Below are positions 52,055 through 53,830 of a DNA stretch of 53,830 nucleotides, in pieces. Origin of the DNA: an uncultured eubacterium 1-6 (GTDB lineage: Bacteria; Bacillota; Clostridia; Lachnospirales; Lachnospiraceae); assembly GCA_903789595.1 (NCBI GenBank), contig CAIFEZ010000025.1:1-53830 (forward strand), read 5' to 3'. Each line of letters begins with the position of its first letter. Positions within the stretch are counted from its first letter, which is position 1. The notes under the pieces were generated by a model. That model saw only the letters and a program-made list of their open reading frames with translations, made no database searches and was not told the DNA's origin. The position numbers and the translations under genes were made by a program.

Positions 52055-53512
52055 ATGTACTACATTGGCATTGACCTTGGCACATCTGCTGTCAAGCTTC
52101 TTCTCATGGACTCCGAGGGAACGATACAGAACATCGTAAGCCGCGAATACCCTCTCCGTTTTCCGCATCCCGGATGGTCCGAGCAGGATCCCGCGGACTG
52201 GTACAGGCAATCCCTGGAGGGCATGAAGGCCCTCACGGAGGGCATTGACCGAAGCGAGATCGCCGGAATCAGTTTCGGCGGCCAGATGCACGGCCTCGTT
52301 ATCCTTGACGACAAGGATCAGGTCATCCGCCCCGCCATTCTCTGGAATGACGGACGCACCCAGGAAGAGACCGATTATCTCAATCACACCGTCGGCGAGG
52401 ATAAGCTTGCTTCCTGGACGGCGAATATCGCCTTCGCGGGCTTCACCGCTCCGAAGATCCTCTGGGTCCGCAGACATGAACCGGACAATTTCGCAAAAAT
52501 CCGCAAAATCATGCTCCCGAAGGACTATCTGGCCTACATGCTCTCCGGAAGCTTCTGCACAGACCTCTCCGACGCATCCGGTATGCTTCTCGTCGATGTA
52601 AAAAACAGATGCTGGTCTCCGGAAATGCTTGAAATCTGCGGCATTTCGGAATCACAGCTCCCAAGGCTCTGCGAAAGCTATGAGCCGGTCGGAACAATCC
52701 GGCCTTCCGTTGCGGACGAGCTGGGATTTCCGCACACGATAAAGATCATTGCCGGCGCAGGCGACAACGCGGCATCCGCCGTCGGGACCGGAACCGTCGG
52801 AAACGAGAGATGCAATCTCTCGCTCGGCACCTCAGGCACACTCTTCATCTCAAGTGCTTCCTTTGTCGACACGCCCAACCACGCGCTCCACTCCTTCTGC
52901 CACGCGGACGGTCATTACCACCTGATGGGATGCATGCTCAGTGCCGCGTCCTGCAACAAATGGTGGAATGAGGAGATCCTGAACACAAAGGATTACGCGA
53001 AGGAGCAGGAATCCATCTCCCGCCTCGGAGAAAACAGCGTCTTCTATCTTCCATACCTGATGGGAGAACGCTCTCCGCATAATGACCCCTCCTGCAAGGC
53101 CGCTTTTATCGGAATGCGCATGGACACGACACGCGCCGAGATGACACAGGCCGTCCTTGAAGGAGTCGCGTTCGGGCTGCGTGATTCCCTGGAGATTGCC
53201 AGAGGGCTCGGCCTCAATGTGACCCGCTCCAAGATCGTCGGCGGCGGTTCAAAATCCAGACTCTGGATGAATATCTGCGCAAATGTCATGAACCTGACGC
53301 TTGATGTTCCCGCCATTCAGGAGGGTCCTTCCCTCGGCGGCGCCATGCTCGCGGCAGTCGGCTGCGGCGAATTCTCCTCCGTCGAGGAAGCTGCCGACCG
53401 CATTATTCGCGTTACAGACACGATCGAACCCGATCCGGCTCTCACTGAAAAGTACGAGGAGAAATACAAACAGTTCCGCAGGTATTATCCTGCTCTCAAG
53501 GGACTTTTCTGA
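52055..53512 (+). CDS. xylB: xylulokinase, FGGY family
   Basis: This 485-residue kinase starts MYYIGIDLGTSAVKLLLMD (phosphate loop), has GISFGGQMHGLV near 74 with the MH pair of xylulokinases, WNDGRTQEET near 98, GAGDNAASAVGTG near 230 and the C-terminal FGGY signature ending in GGGSKSRLWMNICANVMN. It would phosphorylate the ketose made by the isomerase encoded upstream. ATG 52055 after AGGAGGAACAGATCT is used; the frame is open 66 bp further upstream without a binding site. Confidence 0.93.
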   Translation: MYYIGIDLGTSAVKLLLMDSEGTIQNIVSREYPLRFPHPGWSEQDPADWYRQSLEGMKALTEGIDRSEIAGISFGGQMHGLVILDDKDQVIRPAILWNDGRTQEETDYLNHTVGEDKLASWTANIAFAGFTAPKILWVRRHEPDNFAKIRKIMLPKDYLAYMLSGSFCTDLSDASGMLLVDVKNRCWSPEMLEICGISESQLPRLCESYEPVGTIRPSVADELGFPHTIKIIAGAGDNAASAVGTGTVGNERCNLSLGTSGTLFISSASFVDTPNHALHSFCHADGHYHLMGCMLSAASCNKWWNEEILNTKDYAKEQESISRLGENSVFYLPYLMGERSPHNDPSCKAAFIGMRMDTTRAEMTQAVLEGVAFGLRDSLEIARGLGLNVTRSKIVGGGSKSRLWMNICANVMNLTLDVPAIQEGPSLGGAMLAAVGCGEFSSVEEAADRIIRVTDTIEPDPALTEKYEEKYKQFRRYYPALKGLF

Positions 53513-53530
53513 AATAGTCTTTCTGCGACG

Positions 53531-53578
53531 CTCGCCGCACACGAATCCTTCGCATTCGGCTGCGGCTCACTGTTCACA
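53531..53578 (+). repeat. dispersed ~50-bp repeat, copy 3
   Basis: CGCCGCACACGAATCCTTCG followed by CATTCGGCTGCGGCTCACTG lies between the xylB stop and its terminator. It matches copies at 44316 and, inverted, 49452. Confidence 0.8.
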
Positions 53579-53580
53579 CA

Positions 53581-53624
53581 ATGAAAAGCAGGCGGCTGCA
53601 TTTACGCAGCCGCCTGCTTTTCAT
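53581..53624 (+). terminator. bidirectional terminator after xylB
   Basis: A perfect 19-bp stem (ATGAAAAGCAGGCGGCTGC with its complement) closes a six-base loop. Stem arms end in AAAA/TTTT, so it can stop transcription from both sides, including the leftward gene ending at 53757. The rest of 53513-53756 shows nothing else. Confidence 0.85.
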
Positions 53625-53756
53625 CTTGTAAATTTTTATTCAGACTTTCGTAACCTTTCACTCACAGCTGACGAGGCCGGGATTTTGCAGTACCTCTGCC
53701 TGAGCATTGCCGGCTGTTAAATCCCGGCCGTCCTAACCGCACCGTGAACCTGACCC

Positions 53757-53830
53757 TTATGCCTTCTTTGCAAGCTCAGCCTTGATATCCGCCGTCAGCT
53801 TCGGAACAATCTTGTTCAGATCGCCGACGA
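53757..53830 (-). CDS. C-terminal end of a leftward gene, probably electron transfer flavoprotein alpha subunit
   Basis: Only the last 24 codons are in the window. They read VGDLNKIVPKLTADIKAELA then KKA and a TAA stop. This resembles the C-terminus of EtfA (GDLNKIVP, then a short helix), which binds FAD and passes electrons from acyl-CoA dehydrogenases. The rest of the gene lies beyond the right edge, so the call is provisional. Confidence 0.5.
   Translation of the reverse strand, partial: VGDLNKIVPKLTADIKAELAKKA

Noticed and set aside
51143-52477. Long minus-strand open frame across the isomerase and xylulokinase genes
   Set aside because: It crosses two well-recognised genes, has no binding site and no recognisable motif.

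Overview
The window looks like a chromosome segment of a Gram-positive anaerobe of the class Clostridia, most likely Lachnospiraceae. This rests on the gene order pyrH-frr-uppS-cdsA-dxr-rseP, strong purine-rich ribosome binding sites, families common in gut Clostridia (DUF5662, DUF4867, the Cys-rich KTR protein) and a visibly GC-richer core than accessory half. The species is not determined.

Layout. 1-2700: a leader-like edge and a YtrA/GntR-regulated ABC transporter operon. 2796-4217: a membrane diguanylate cyclase. 4549-9140: a leftward operon of small redox and regulatory genes (LytTR, TetR, KTR, flavodoxin, VOC, membrane protein, FMN reductase, GNAT, 52-aa membrane peptide) with a textbook TTGACA-N17-TATAAT promoter at 9110-9138. 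9231-14898: six IS21-family pieces joined end to end with no host DNA between them; only one is complete (10344-12921). 14899-19750: an AT-rich three-gene cassette (232-aa membrane protein, 68-aa protein, 1240-aa protein of unknown function), the best candidate here for an undescribed system. 19751-24078: a second IS21 element with an amber-disrupted istA, itself carrying a complete IS256-family element (22390-23898) with an 8-bp target duplication. 24142-27282: an ABC exporter pair, a decayed methyltransferase and an integrase remnant that ends near the 3' side of tRNA-Leu (27507-27590). The tRNA is the likely border of the accessory region.

From 27789 the core begins: PAP2 phosphatase; rseP, dxr, cdsA, uppS, frr and pyrH (site-2 protease, isoprenoid and phospholipid precursors, translation, pyrimidines); aspartokinase; DUF5662; a GlgX-like protein lacking key catalytic residues; exonuclease III; an Orn/Lys/Arg decarboxylase-fold protein; ilvE; a small operon of a winged-helix regulator plus a free-standing leucyl-tRNA synthetase anticodon-binding domain; an EF-G-like GTPase. 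Rightward genes then follow: tyrA-aroA (aromatic amino acids) and DUF4867, fucI-like isomerase and xylulokinase (sugar catabolism). The window ends in the 3' end of a leftward gene, probably etfA.

Non-coding structure is rich: a ~290-bp palindrome, ~100-bp inverted repeats around the LeuRS-like operon, three copies of a dispersed ~50-bp repeat, tandem repeats of 11, 28-29 and 33 bp, and a nested hairpin between frr and uppS. All function calls come from reading motifs by eye; no database search was run.
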